Assembly: GCF_001612745.1 (NCBI RefSeq)
Contig: NZ_BDBA01000029.1
Coordinates: 1 to 64,000, forward strand
From: Nocardia amamiensis NBRC 102102
GTDB lineage: Bacteria > Actinomycetota > Actinomycetes > Mycobacteriales > Mycobacteriaceae
Length of the DNA: 64,000 nucleotides
Reading direction: 5' to 3'
Part shown: positions 17,743-26,262 of the stretch, in pieces
How the letters are laid out: every line of letters starts with the position of its first letter
How positions within the stretch are numbered: the first letter of the stretch is position 1
Translations under genes and position numbers: made by a program
Notes under the pieces: model-generated
Told to the model about the DNA's origin: nothing
Database searches by the model: none
Seen by the model: the letters and a program-made list of their open reading frames with translations, nothing else

Positions 17743-18852
17743 GTGCGGGTCACCTGGGACCAAGTCTTCGCGTGGCGGCTGAGCCGTCAATACGTGGAGT
17801 CCCGTGCGGACGAGGGCGCGGCCGAGATCGCCGATCGGTTGTGCGGGCTGCAGGCGCAGGTCACCTCCGCCGCGGAACTGGCGGTGGCGCTGCGCAGTAC
17901 GAAGCCGGAGCCGGGCGCGCTGGTTCGCGCCCTCGACGACGGCGTGCTGATGAAGACGTGGGCGATGCGCGGCACCCTGCACGCGCTCACCCCCGCGCTG
18001 ACCGCCGCCTGCCTGTCACTCATCGGCTCGGCACGCACCTGGGAAAAGCCGTCCTGGCAGAAGCACTTCGGCGCCTCGCCCGCGGAGGTCGCCGCGCTGA
18101 CCGAGGCGGTCGCCGAGGTGCTCGACGGTGCGGTGCTCACCCGCGAGGAACTCGTGGAGGCCCTGGTGGCCGATCCCGGCTTCGACCGGCTCGGTGCGGA
18201 ATTGCGTTCGGGCTGGGGCGCATTGCTCAAACCGCTGGCCTGGCAGGGCGCGCTGTGTCACGGCCCCGCACGGGGCACCAAGGTGACGTTCGCCAACCCG
18301 GCGGGTCTGGTCCGCGACTGGCCGGGCTTACCGGAGCCGGACGCCGCGGCGCCCTTGGCGATTCTCGCCTACCTCGGTGCCTACGGCCCGGCGACCCCGG
18401 AGGCCTTCGACGCCTGGCTCAGCCGCAACAGCCTGCGCAAGACCACGGTGCGGCGGTGGTTCGCCGACTTGGGCGACCAGCTCACCGAGGTCGACGTGGA
18501 GGGCCGCCACGCATTCCTGCCGACCGACCAGGTGGACGCGCTCGCGGCCGCCGCGCCGGACACCTCGGTGCACCTGCTCGGCGCCTTCGATCAGTACGTG
18601 CTGGGGCCGGGGACCGGCGACACGGCGCTGCTGCCGCCCGCGCACCGGCCGAAAGTGAGCCGGACCGCGGGGTGGATCTCACCGATCGTCGTCGTGGGCG
18701 GACGCATCGCCGGCACCTGGGAACTCGCCGAAGACGCCGTCGAAATCGCCATGTTCGACGGCGCGCCGCTGCCGAGAACGGGGCTCGACGCGGCCGTCGC
18801 GCACATGGGGGTCGCGGCGGGACTCGAGTCGCTCACAGTGCGTGCGGTGTAG
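17743..18852 (+). CDS. AlkZ/YcaQ-like winged-helix DNA glycosylase family protein
   Basis: 369 residues from GTG. The winged-helix family formerly DUF1006/HTH_42 is recognisable from RLCGLQAQVTSAAELAVALR with the catalytic-type QxQ (Q37-A-Q39), then TWAMRGTLHALTP and LLGAFDQYVLGPG. Family members excise DNA interstrand crosslinks or alkylated bases, and some protect antibiotic producers. It follows the M56 gene by 17 bp and may be in its operon, linking cell-envelope stress and DNA repair only by position. The assignment is by motif recall. Confidence 0.82.
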   Translation: MRVTWDQVFAWRLSRQYVESRADEGAAEIADRLCGLQAQVTSAAELAVALRSTKPEPGALVRALDDGVLMKTWAMRGTLHALTPALTAACLSLIGSARTWEKPSWQKHFGASPAEVAALTEAVAEVLDGAVLTREELVEALVADPGFDRLGAELRSGWGALLKPLAWQGALCHGPARGTKVTFANPAGLVRDWPGLPEPDAAAPLAILAYLGAYGPATPEAFDAWLSRNSLRKTTVRRWFADLGDQLTEVDVEGRHAFLPTDQVDALAAAAPDTSVHLLGAFDQYVLGPGTGDTALLPPAHRPKVSRTAGWISPIVVVGGRIAGTWELAEDAVEIAMFDGAPLPRTGLDAAVAHMGVAAGLESLTVRAV

Positions 18853-19104
18853 CCCCGGCTTCCAGCCGCCGCGCGTTCGCGACAAGGGTGCCGCCACCAG
18901 GCGACAGATCGAGGAAGGGCCGATCGGCCCAAGCGCCGGATAAGTTGCCATAAGGAGCGACAGTGACCGGCCCACCTCGAGGTGATTCAGATGGACAACC
19001 GGGCAGACTCCATCCAGATCATCGCCGCCGTATCGAGGGGGACAACAAATCGGTGCGCGCCCGGCCGCCACAGCGAAGCGGCGGTTCGGAGTCTTCACTA
19101 CCTT

Positions 19105-19770
19105 TCATGGTGTCCGGAGTCGGGTTATGGCGCCGCGGTTGGCGTGCGGGTCGAGTGTTATCGCCGCTGCCCACGCGTGCGCGGCGATGACACGCTGATC
19201 GAACAGCTTGATCCAGGTGTCGGTGTCGGCGCGGGTGTCGTTCACCCAGGTGGGCGTTGGTCCGAGTTCCGGTAGGTGGGTGTAGGTGAGTGCCGTGTAG
19301 GCGCGTGCGCGGGCATCGAAAATGGTTGCCGCGCACATTTCGTCGGCTGCGTCTCGTTCGTGGAGATTCCCCGCTTTCGCTGCTTGTATCACGTCGTTGG
19401 GGATCCCCTCGAGGCCGGTGAACACCTCGCCGACTGTCCGGTAGGCGAGACCGAATCCCCAGAGCCGGCCGGTGAACCTGCGGATGAGCCATTCGGCCGA
19501 ATCCAGGATGGGGGAGCGCTCGGCGTCAGGGTCGAGCACTATCGCGGTGTGGGCGGCTTCTTGTGCGGTGGGGTGGTCGGTGTTGGCGAATCCCCAGAAG
19601 TGAACGGTGTCGACGCTGGGGCCGGCGGTGTCGGCGCTGCGTTCGGCCATCATGGTCGTGAGTAGCGCGTCGATCACGGCGTCCGATGGGTAGCGGATCG
19701 TCGAGCCCGTCGTTGGTGGTCTCCGCGGCGCTTTCGGCTTGTGCCGAGGCCGGTTTCGTCGTTTGGACAT
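19105..19770 (-). CDS. Hypothetical protein (221 aa)
   Basis: Starts MSKRRNRPRHKPKAPRR with AGAGGGGAA just upstream. The basic N-terminal tail (about 25 residues) is followed by a soluble globular region rich in Trp and Tyr (TVHFWGFANTDHPTAQEAAH, EWLIRRFTGRLWGFGLAYR). I recognise no domain. It is the last of three minus-strand unknown genes (20529 to 19105), probably co-transcribed although 99 bp separate it from the previous one. The repeat element at 19846-19908 lies in the 3' end of the gene before it. Confidence 0.7.
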   Translation of the reverse strand: MSKRRNRPRHKPKAPRRPPTTGSTIRYPSDAVIDALLTTMMAERSADTAGPSVDTVHFWGFANTDHPTAQEAAHTAIVLDPDAERSPILDSAEWLIRRFTGRLWGFGLAYRTVGEVFTGLEGIPNDVIQAAKAGNLHERDAADEMCAATIFDARARAYTALTYTHLPELGPTPTWVNDTRADTDTWIKLFDQRVIAAHAWAAAITLDPHANRGAITRLRTP

Positions 19771-19845
19771 TTCCCCTCTTCGATCGATTGGTGAACTCGC
19801 CCGGCACGTGCGGGGGCCGGGCTGGGGTCGGTAGGTCTGCAATTC

Positions 19846-19908
19846 GCGAGTGGCACACCATGGAGGGGCCTACTCGCGTTTTGCCGCAGCCGTGTGCCAC
19901 TCGTCGGG
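19846..19908. repeat. 63-bp repeat, copy A, bounded by a 12-bp inverted repeat
   Basis: Matches 38615-38677 without gaps, with six differences by eye. CGAGTGGCACAC (19847-19858) and GTGTGCCACTCG (19892-19903) are perfect complements. GCGAGT (19846-19851) can alternatively pair with ACTCGC (19872-19877). It overlaps the last codons of the 109-residue gene. Confidence 0.75.
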
Positions 19909-20199
19909 CGGGCGTGGGCTGCTCGTGGAGAGCAGGGCGTCCCAGTACTGTGTTCGCACCGCGTCCCAGAGGCGAAAGTGGCGCGGGAACCATTCGCGCA
20001 CCTGCGCCAGGTCCGGCAATGCGCGCTCGTCGAAGGCGACCAACCCGCACTGTCCCAGCGGGATCGGGACGGTGTTGCCGTCATTCCGTAGCCGGTAGGC
20101 AGGCGTGGTGTCGGCGTTGTCGCACAGGTACAGGATTTCGATGCGATGCCCCACCAGTCGCCAGCCAGTGTGGGTGGTTCCGATCGTGGTCTTGTGCAA
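19870..20199 (-). CDS. Hypothetical protein (109 aa)
   Basis: Starts MHKTTIGTTHTGWRLVGHRI and ends PPDEWHTAAAKRE. Soluble, mixed alpha/beta look, no membrane segment. It begins 6 bp after the stop of the 107-residue gene, so the two form an operon. Its 3' end overlaps the 63-bp repeat, and a similar tail (LPDEWHTVAAQRE) survives as a fragment at 38.64 kb. That points to a multi-copy gene family in this genome. Function unknown. Confidence 0.65.
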   Translation of the reverse strand: MHKTTIGTTHTGWRLVGHRIEILYLCDNADTTPAYRLRNDGNTVPIPLGQCGLVAFDERALPDLAQVREWFPRHFRLWDAVRTQYWDALLSTSSPRPPDEWHTAAAKRE

Positions 20200-20205
20200 C
20201 CGTTG

Positions 20206-20529
20206 TCACCGCCCCGACGGTTCCGGTGGGGTAGCCAACTCCGCGAGCCTCTCTAGCACCTCCCGCAGTGTGCTCGCGGTCGGATGCCGGTCGGCGAAAC
20301 CGGACTCGTCATCGGGCGGGAACCGAAGGCCCCGTGCGGCAGCACGTTCACGCGGACTCACCATCTGCGGTGTCAGCCTTCCCGCTGACACCAACGTCTG
20401 ATACGCCGCCGCTTTCCACGCACACCACTGCACCCGGCAGGCCCGATGCGCCCGCATCTGCTCATGCGCCACAAGCACATCGGCGCGGGCGCAAACCTCG
20501 GGCAGTGTGAAAAGAACATCCCGGTTCAT
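20206..20529 (-). CDS. Hypothetical protein (107 aa)
   Basis: Starts MNRDVLFTLPEVCARADVLV. The centre (HRACRVQWCAWKAAAYQTLV) has paired Cys in a helical, Arg-rich context, followed by LTPQMVSPRERAAARGLRFP. It could be a small regulator, but no known domain is visible. An upstream in-frame ATG at 20574 exists but lacks protein-like sequence. First gene of the three-gene unknown operon. Confidence 0.65.
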   Translation of the reverse strand: MNRDVLFTLPEVCARADVLVAHEQMRAHRACRVQWCAWKAAAYQTLVSAGRLTPQMVSPRERAAARGLRFPPDDESGFADRHPTASTLREVLERLAELATPPEPSGR

Positions 20530-20922
20530 CGCCCCGTCGCGCTCTCGAGAGTTTGCGCCGACGCGGCAACCCACATCGCACGTTCGGCCCTGTGCTGCAA
20601 GGTGATTCGGGCATACCCCGGCAATCGTCGCGTCGGGAAGCGCGCTGCGCTGTGATCAGTCAATCGTGGGCGAAACACGGAGTCTCCAAAAGAGGTGTGA
20701 CAGTGGTGGTCTGGCGGCAAGTTGAAGCAGGTCTTGCGTTTCGGAACTCGCGCCTGATGGGTTGCAGGCGGGGCGGGACGGTGCTGGCTCGGCTGCCAGG
20801 CGCACGTTCAGTGAAGCACCGATCAAGAGAGATTTGGAGTACTACAGATCGACTTGCTCTAAAGTGAAATCGCTACAAATCGACTGTTAAGACTCTTAGT
20901 GCAGCGAAGGACGGTAGCTTCG
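20530..20922. other. Intergenic, divergent promoters
   Basis: About 393 bp between the unknown operon and the XRE gene. It becomes AT-rich from 20840. A direct repeat CTACARATCGACT occurs at 20842-20854 and 20873-20885, 31 bp apart, just before the XRE gene; it may be a regulator or promoter element. Confidence 0.45.
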
Positions 20923-21801
20923 ATGGCAACAGGCTCGACCCTTCCCCGGCGGATCTTGGCGCGGCGTCTGACCGAGATGCGGGAGCGGTCCAAGCTGTCC
21001 AGGACCAAGGCTGCCGCCGCGGTCGAGATGAACGGACAGACGTTGTGGCGCTTGGAATCCGGTCAGAACTCACAGATCAAGCGGATGGTGATCAACGCGC
21101 TGTGCGACCTGTACGGAGCAAGTGCCGATGATCGCGCACTGATGATCTGGCTGGCCGAGGAATCTCGGAAGACAGGATGGTGGCAGTCCTACAGCGATGC
21201 GATTTCGGCGGACGTCGAGTTATTCGTCGGGCTCGAGCAATCTGCCCGGCACATCACGTCCTTTCAGTTGACGCTGTTGCCAGGGCTCGTGCAGACGCAC
21301 GCGTATCGACGTTCGATTGCGCGGACCTACCAGCCACCGCTGAGTGAAGACGAGATCGACCGTCGCATGGAGCTGCTGGCGAAACGGCAAGCCCGCCTTG
21401 AAGAGCCGCCTGACAAGTTTGCGCTCGAAGTGCTGCTCAGTGAGGCGGCGTTGGCTCATCACGTCGGCGGCGCTGTGGTAATGGCGGAGCAACTACGGTA
21501 CCTTGCCGAGCTGGCGGAACTGCCGAGTGTATCCATCCGCATCATCCCGCTCGACGCTGGCAGCCACCTGGGGTTGCAGGTAGGCCCGTTTGTGCTGCTC
21601 GAGTTTCCGGAGCATACGAACCCGGTTCTGACCGAGCCGCCGGTGGTCTATGTCGAGGGCTACACTGGGGCTTTGTACCTGGACAAGGCTGATGAGATTG
21701 ATCAGTATCGCACAGCGCGCTCAGCCATTCGAGCTGTTGCACTTGACGAGACCGAGTCCAGGAAGCTATTGCTGAAGATGGCGAAGGAGTACGGCACGTG
21801 A
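20923..21801 (+). CDS. XRE regulator with DUF5753 domain
   Basis: 292 residues. The N-terminal helix-turn-helix (LARRLTEMRERSKLSRTKAA, then NGQTLWRLESGQN) is followed by DUF5753 (LEQSARHITSFQLTLLPGLV, then EQLRYLAELAELPSVSIRI and VYVEGYTGALYLDKADEI). AAGGACGG sits 8 bases before this ATG; an upstream GTG at 20899 lacks one. It is followed with a 4-bp overlap by a DUF397 gene, the classic actinobacterial pair proposed as regulator plus partner, in the style of BldB/WhiJ systems. Confidence 0.93.
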   Translation: MATGSTLPRRILARRLTEMRERSKLSRTKAAAAVEMNGQTLWRLESGQNSQIKRMVINALCDLYGASADDRALMIWLAEESRKTGWWQSYSDAISADVELFVGLEQSARHITSFQLTLLPGLVQTHAYRRSIARTYQPPLSEDEIDRRMELLAKRQARLEEPPDKFALEVLLSEAALAHHVGGAVVMAEQLRYLAELAELPSVSIRIIPLDAGSHLGLQVGPFVLLEFPEHTNPVLTEPPVVYVEGYTGALYLDKADEIDQYRTARSAIRAVALDETESRKLLLKMAKEYGT

Positions 21802-22004
21802 TCGACCTGTCCAATGCGACATGGTTCAAGAGCAGCAGATCTAAAGACGCTGCCGCATGTGTTGAGGTTGCGTACCTCGACAGGGGCATGGTCGGTGTCC
21901 GTGATTCGAAGAACCCGGTCGGTCCTGCCCTGGTCTTCACGTCGAGCGCGTGGGATGCCTTTACCGCAGGCGTGACGGACGGAGAATTCGACCGGCGCGC
22001 CTGA
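21798..22004 (+). CDS. DUF397 protein
   Basis: 68 residues from GTG overlapping the XRE stop (GTGA). Typical DUF397 wording: NATWFKSSRSKDAAACVEVA, VGVRDSKNP and VFTSSAWDAFTAGV. DUF397 proteins act with XRE-DUF5753 partners, some reported as antitoxin-like or developmental regulators. Translational coupling to the partner is clear. Confidence 0.93.
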   Translation: MIDLSNATWFKSSRSKDAAACVEVAYLDRGMVGVRDSKNPVGPALVFTSSAWDAFTAGVTDGEFDRRA

Positions 22005-22195
22005 CGGGCGAACCGCACAGACAGCAGATTGCGGCCTCGAGTCCAGTCCGCCAGGGACAGGATCGGGGTCTTCGTCGCTTGACCCGAACTGCAGCGCGTG
22101 CCTGGGCACGATGGCACCGTCGTGCGCAAGTGAGATCAGTAGGTCGTCTGCTAGAGTTGGCTTATTCTGAGCCGTCGCAGGTGGAGAGGGTGGGG

Positions 22196-22735
22196 ATGGG
22201 GCGCCGAATCACGTTGATGCTGCTTGGTTTTCTGCTTGCATCGAGTTCTGTTGGCTGCGGTACCACCACGAACGATTCGCCCACCACAACCACCTCCGCA
22301 GCCAAGGCCCTGTTCAACCCGTGCACGGAAATTCCCGATGATGCGTTGCGGGCGGCAAGGGTCGATCCGGCAACCGAGGAGACCGGCATTGGCGGGGTGC
22401 ACCAGTCCGGATGGGAGATCTGCAGCTGGAAGGACCCGAGGGGTACGAGCTATTCCATCACGGTGTTTTCGACTGCGCGCACAGCGGCGGAATTCGAGAA
22501 GAAGCCCGGAAACGTTGAATTCCAGGACGTCACGGTTGCTGGCCGTGAAGGTCGGCAATTCAAGGTCGAAGGGGCATCAAAGGATCTGCAGTGCGATGTT
22601 CTGTTCCCTGCCTCTCAAGGCGTCGTACAGTTGCGGATTCACAACAGGGCGGCAATTCTGACGGGCCAGTCGGAGGACACTTGCGCGATCTTGTATCGCG
22701 TTGGCGAGGCGCTGGTACCTACTTTTCCGCACTGA
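22196..22735 (+). CDS. DUF3558-type lipoprotein
   Basis: 179 residues. A lipoprotein signal peptide (ITLMLLGFLLASSSVGC, lipidated C21) leads into a Thr-rich linker and a domain with four more Cys (NPCTEI, EICSWKD, LQCDVL, DTCAIL), a DUF3558 hallmark. It is surface-anchored; function unknown. A GTG two codons earlier (22190) is possible. Upstream is GGTGGAGAGGG. It shares direction with the next gene 13 bp downstream. Confidence 0.85.
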   Translation: MGRRITLMLLGFLLASSSVGCGTTTNDSPTTTTSAAKALFNPCTEIPDDALRAARVDPATEETGIGGVHQSGWEICSWKDPRGTSYSITVFSTARTAAEFEKKPGNVEFQDVTVAGREGRQFKVEGASKDLQCDVLFPASQGVVQLRIHNRAAILTGQSEDTCAILYRVGEALVPTFPH

Positions 22736-22748
22736 GTGGGAGGCCAAA

Positions 22749-23135
22749 ATGAATCAGGAAACTGCATCGCTGTGGTCCAGGCTGGTAGAGCAAGCGCGTA
22801 GCGGAGAGCTCTATCTTGATGACCAACAGGCTGCCTACCATTGTGCAAAGGCATGCGATCAACGCATTGCCGATCTCATGAGCATCTGGGAGATGGCGCA
22901 GAACACCCAAAATGTTTCCGGTTTCGGCGACTTCAAGATGGCGGATGACTTGCGCAAGAAGTTTCTGAAACAGGCCACCGGTGACGCTAATTCGATCGAC
23001 AGCGTCATCCTCGAAGAGATCGAGACCGTGAAGAACATGCGTGAGGTCATGGCGATCTCGTTCAAGCGCATCACCGGTCAGGATATCGAGAACGCGGCAC
23101 AGATCGCGAATTCCACCGATCAGATGGGCGGATGA
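22749..23135 (+). CDS. Hypothetical helical protein following the DUF3558 lipoprotein
   Basis: 128 residues with a GGGAGG ribosome site. Helical, ending NSTDQMGG. The first half (LWSRLVEQARSGELYLDDQQ) and the last (KNMREVMAISFKRITGQDI) look like WXG-style helical hairpins, but a central WxG is not present. It probably forms an operon with the lipoprotein. I do not recognise the family. Confidence 0.75.
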   Translation: MNQETASLWSRLVEQARSGELYLDDQQAAYHCAKACDQRIADLMSIWEMAQNTQNVSGFGDFKMADDLRKKFLKQATGDANSIDSVILEEIETVKNMREVMAISFKRITGQDIENAAQIANSTDQMGG

Positions 23136-23259
23136 GTGCCCGTTCTAGAGGATGGAGACCCTGAACCGGTCCTGCGCTGATGTTCGCGCTGAGCGTGTGG
23201 GATTTCTTCACCACGGGCATTCGGCATTACGGCCCGCGCCGGCCACGTCAAGTCGACAC

Positions 23260-23400
23260 TGCTCCGAGAGCGAGACCGACAAGCAATCCCGGGATGTTTC
23301 GGTGGCCTTGACCGCGGCCCACTGCCGCATGCCCGGCCGTAGGCGCAGCTCGGCGACGGTGGCGGGCGTGACGTCGGCGAGCACGGGTGGGATCCCGTAG
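23260..23400 (-). pseudogene. ModC (molybdate ABC ATPase) TOBE-domain remnant
   Basis: Read on the minus strand from 23400, one frame gives IPPVLADVTPATVAELRLRP and then GMRQWAAVKATETS, a recognisable C-terminal TOBE domain of ModC. No ATPase domain, Walker motif or start codon lies upstream; the frame is taken up by membrane-protein sequence instead. A short unrelated tail follows. It is therefore a gene fragment, and molybdate transport is not encoded here. Confidence 0.6.
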
Positions 23401-23773
23401 CCAGCAGAAATCCGGCAAACGAGAAGGGTAACTCGGCACCGGTACGGCGAAGGCTATCACTGAGCGGAAGTCCGGAAGCGCTGAGGGCGATGAGGAGGAT
23501 TCCAGCGAGAGGAGGTCCCGCTATGAGCCAGATAGCCTCTCGCGCAACCAGACCCGTGTAGGGCAGCGAAATACAGACCATACCGACGACTACGGCTATG
23601 AAGGACTCGGGACCGAACCAGTCCTGCCGTACATACCTTCGACGGTAATCCGCTCATGCCGTCGCCAACCACACGAATACGACCAGCAAGCCAACTGTCG
23701 ATACACCGGCCGTCGTGCCCAGAGCCCTAGCAGCGTTCGTACTGACGCACGTAGGGCTGCGACTCCGGTAAGA
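23400..23773 (-). pseudogene. Interrupted small membrane protein gene
   Basis: One minus-strand frame reads through two or three hydrophobic helices: TAGVSTVGLLVVFVWLATA, then a TGA (23654-23656), then ESFIAVVVGMVCISLPYTG and AIWLIAGPPLAGILLIAL. Membrane-like coding on both sides of one stop in the same frame suggests a nonsense mutation. The 3' end runs into the ModC remnant. Alternatively, the two halves are unrelated chance frames; evidence is by eye. Confidence 0.4.
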
Positions 23774-24934
23774 CATTGTGCCCGGATATCTGGCAGCCGC
23801 CGACCAGGACCTCGAAAAAGGGGCCGTAGGAGTAGACGGGGCCGTTGGGTGTGTGGATCGTGTAGTCGACTGCCGCGCCGGAGCCAGCAAGGTAGGGAAG
23901 ATGCAGATCGGCGAGTTGTGTGGTCTGCGCGGCGCTGAATTCCGTACCCACGGGAGGGAATACGGTGACGCTCAGTGTGCGGCCTTCGGAGGGCGGGTCG
24001 TAGACCGACACCCGAACGAAGAACGGGATGGGTTGATCGGTCAGGAACCACTGCCACAGGTCGAGTTCATCATTGGACGGGAAGCGAGGGGTGGGCTCTT
24101 GGTGGGGGGTGACGCGATCATGGGGCCATGGATACGACCGGGGCGCCGTTCCGAGTGATTGGTGAACCCGCGCTCCCGCTCATGAACGGTGGATACGGTC
24201 CAATGGTTGGATGCCAGTTCGGGGAAGTCCCGGATGATTCGGCGCATCGCCGCGGTGGCGCGGTGAGGTTCGCTCTCGGAGCCCGCTCGGATGTCGATGG
24301 CGTTGGTAATGCGGCTCGCGTCGCCGCCGCGCGAGGACCAGTGCACTTCGGTGCCGGCGGCCCATAGTCGCGCCCAGGTGTCTGCGGCGTTCGCTTCAGT
24401 GCTCACGTCACGGCCGAAAAGCCAGTACGCGGAATAGGAGTCCGCCATCCGGTCGATGGTGACCTCTGTCGGGTCGCCTTGGAAACGCCGCGGAAGCTGT
24501 TGAGCGCCCATGGCACTCACCACAGACGCGGCCTCGGCCGGTGTGGCGTCGTCCCCGAGCCGCACGTCGAGTTCGGCGTTGAAATGTCTGCCCTTGTAGT
24601 GCTCGAACCGGTGTGACGCGTCGGTCACCCCCGGAAGGGCCCGGATGGCAGTCTCGATCTTGCGTGACCAGCTGTCACGCTCGGCCTGGTCGCGTCCTTG
24701 TTCGATATAGCCACATCCGATCAGCAGGACTGCGGTACCTGCCATCGCCACAGCCAGCACGACTGCCAATCCCGCTATTGTTGCCAGCAGCGGCACTACG
24801 CGTTCGCGCAAGATGGCGCGCTGGGCACGCGCCGACAGCCGCCGATCGGAGTGCTGGGAGGTCCCTCGCTTCGGTGTGTCCGGATTGAAGCGGCCGGGGT
24901 CAACGACCTTGCGGCCGGTGCGTTCGGCATCCAT
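23727..24934 (-). pseudogene. Single-pass membrane protein gene with frameshift
   Basis: Strong start at 24934 (GAGGAGGACC before ATG). Residues 1-45 are basic and cytosolic, a membrane helix (LLATIAGLAVVLAVAMAGTAVLLI) follows in two parts, then an extracellular region. The frame ends at 24041, while another frame continues protein-like from about 24105 to 23727 (LDLWQWFLTDQPIPFFVRVS, then FFEVLVGGCQISGHNV). The frames join at a run of six G (24104-24109); one extra base would restore about 402 residues. Either a real frameshift or a homopolymer error. Family unknown. Confidence 0.65.
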
Positions 24935-25323
24935 GGTCCTCCTCGCGGCGCCTTCGTGTTCGTCTGAAACCTATAGCAGACCATCAGTTCCGGCGCTTTG
25001 CCGCATCGTTCCGCAGCGTAGTCGGCCGCGAACTGCGACCTACCGCACGCGAGCGTTGCTCGATACCGACGTGTGGAGCCGGGATGAACAACCGATCGCA
25101 CGGCCGACTCGAGTGGGCTTGATGGCCTGCACGAATTGCCATACTCGTTGAAGGGGCGTGTTCGCTGCGATCTGGGCTACCGCGAAATGAAAGGCAATCC
25201 TGATGCTCCAACAGCAGATCCTTTCGACTTGATCGAGGCGGGCTGCTTGCGTGGGCGCGGCAAATCGGACCGACACCGCGGTGGATCCGGGGCTCGTAGG
25301 CGCCACGTGGTCGATGTTCGAGC
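24935..25323. other. Intergenic, nothing recognised
   Basis: About 389 bp upstream of the frameshifted membrane gene and downstream of the TetR gene. It should contain the promoter for the former. No gene or repeat was identified. Confidence 0.4.
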
Positions 25324-26196
25324 TCAGCCTTGGCGGGCTTTGCGTTTCCGATATGCCTGCTGGCGGCAAGACGCTGAACAGTACATCCGTGGTCGTCCGG
25401 AGGCGGAGCGGTCTACCGGTGTCCCGCACGCGACGCAGACCTCATTATTGTCACCAGTTTCGTAACGCTGACGGATCAGTAGGTCGATGCCGTCCAGTAG
25501 CCGTGCGAGGCCGAACTCGAAAGGGTTCTCCGGTAGGTCGAAACCGCCCTCTTCCCACAGACGAGTGAGCGTGGGGTACTCGTCCAGTTGCTCGAACAGG
25601 GTGTCACGGCTGGCCCACCAGTCCTCGTCGCTGATTCCGCTGTGTCGTTCGGCCTCGGACGATTCTTGGAGTAGCAGCGCTTCGGAGTCGACGAACCGAC
25701 CGACGAGGCCGACCACGGCGATCACCTCGGTAGGAAGCAGCCCCGTATCGGCGACTGCGTCCAGCATCTGCTCATAGCGCGCGACTGTGTGCGGTCCGGG
25801 CACGCGCCGGCCGCGCACCTGCGCCAGCCAGGGATGGCGCCGGCGCAGCTCCCAGGCATTTCTCGCGCACGCCTCCAGCCGTATCCGCCAGCTATTTCCT
25901 TCGGGCGGGGCTTGATCGGTCTGCGTCTCGCCCGCCACCGCATCGCACATCAGGTCGACGAGCTGTGCGCGTCCGGGCACGTGCCTGTAGAGCGACATGG
26001 TCGTGAAGCCCAGCCGTTCGGCCACCTTCCGCATCGACAATCCGGCCAGCCCCTCGGCATCGGCCAGCTCGATGCCCGCATGCACGATCCGATCGAGGCT
26101 CAGCCCCGGCCTCGACTCCGGTTTCGGTCGCGTGCCCCGTGCGTGCCACAGCATTTCCACTACATGGTCGGGATCTTCGGTTTCGCCTTGCGTCAT
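25324..26196 (-). CDS. TetR family regulator with zinc-ribbon-like C-terminal tail
   Basis: 290 residues, longer than usual. TetR helix-turn-helix near 30-75 (LSLDRIVHAGIELADAEGLA, then TTMSLYRHVPGRAQLVDLMC), then a TetR_C-type ligand domain (RRHPWLAQVRGRRVPGP). The last 35 residues carry CVACG and CSASCRQQAYRKRKA, four Cys in a zinc-ribbon arrangement also seen alone in other actinobacterial proteins. GGAGGAGGG precedes the ATG. Divergent from the beta-helix gene with a palindrome between. Confidence 0.9.
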   Translation of the reverse strand: MTQGETEDPDHVVEMLWHARGTRPKPESRPGLSLDRIVHAGIELADAEGLAGLSMRKVAERLGFTTMSLYRHVPGRAQLVDLMCDAVAGETQTDQAPPEGNSWRIRLEACARNAWELRRRHPWLAQVRGRRVPGPHTVARYEQMLDAVADTGLLPTEVIAVVGLVGRFVDSEALLLQESSEAERHSGISDEDWWASRDTLFEQLDEYPTLTRLWEEGGFDLPENPFEFGLARLLDGIDLLIRQRYETGDNNEVCVACGTPVDRSASGRPRMYCSASCRQQAYRKRKARQG

Positions 26197-26213
26197 AACA
26201 CCCTCCTCCGTAT

Positions 26214-26227
26214 AGGGTATACACCCT
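26214..26227. promoter_or_regulatory. Candidate TetR operator
   Basis: AGGGT-ATAC-ACCCT is a perfect inverted repeat between the divergent TetR and beta-helix starts. Confidence 0.55.
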
Positions 26228-26262
26228 GTGTACGCCATAAACATCAAGAGGTGATCAAACCC

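Noticed and set aside
23120..23581. A 153-codon minus-strand gene
   Set aside because: Only the first 60 or so codons look protein-like (membrane helix); the rest is low-complexity Pro/Ser/Arg typical of an off-frame read.
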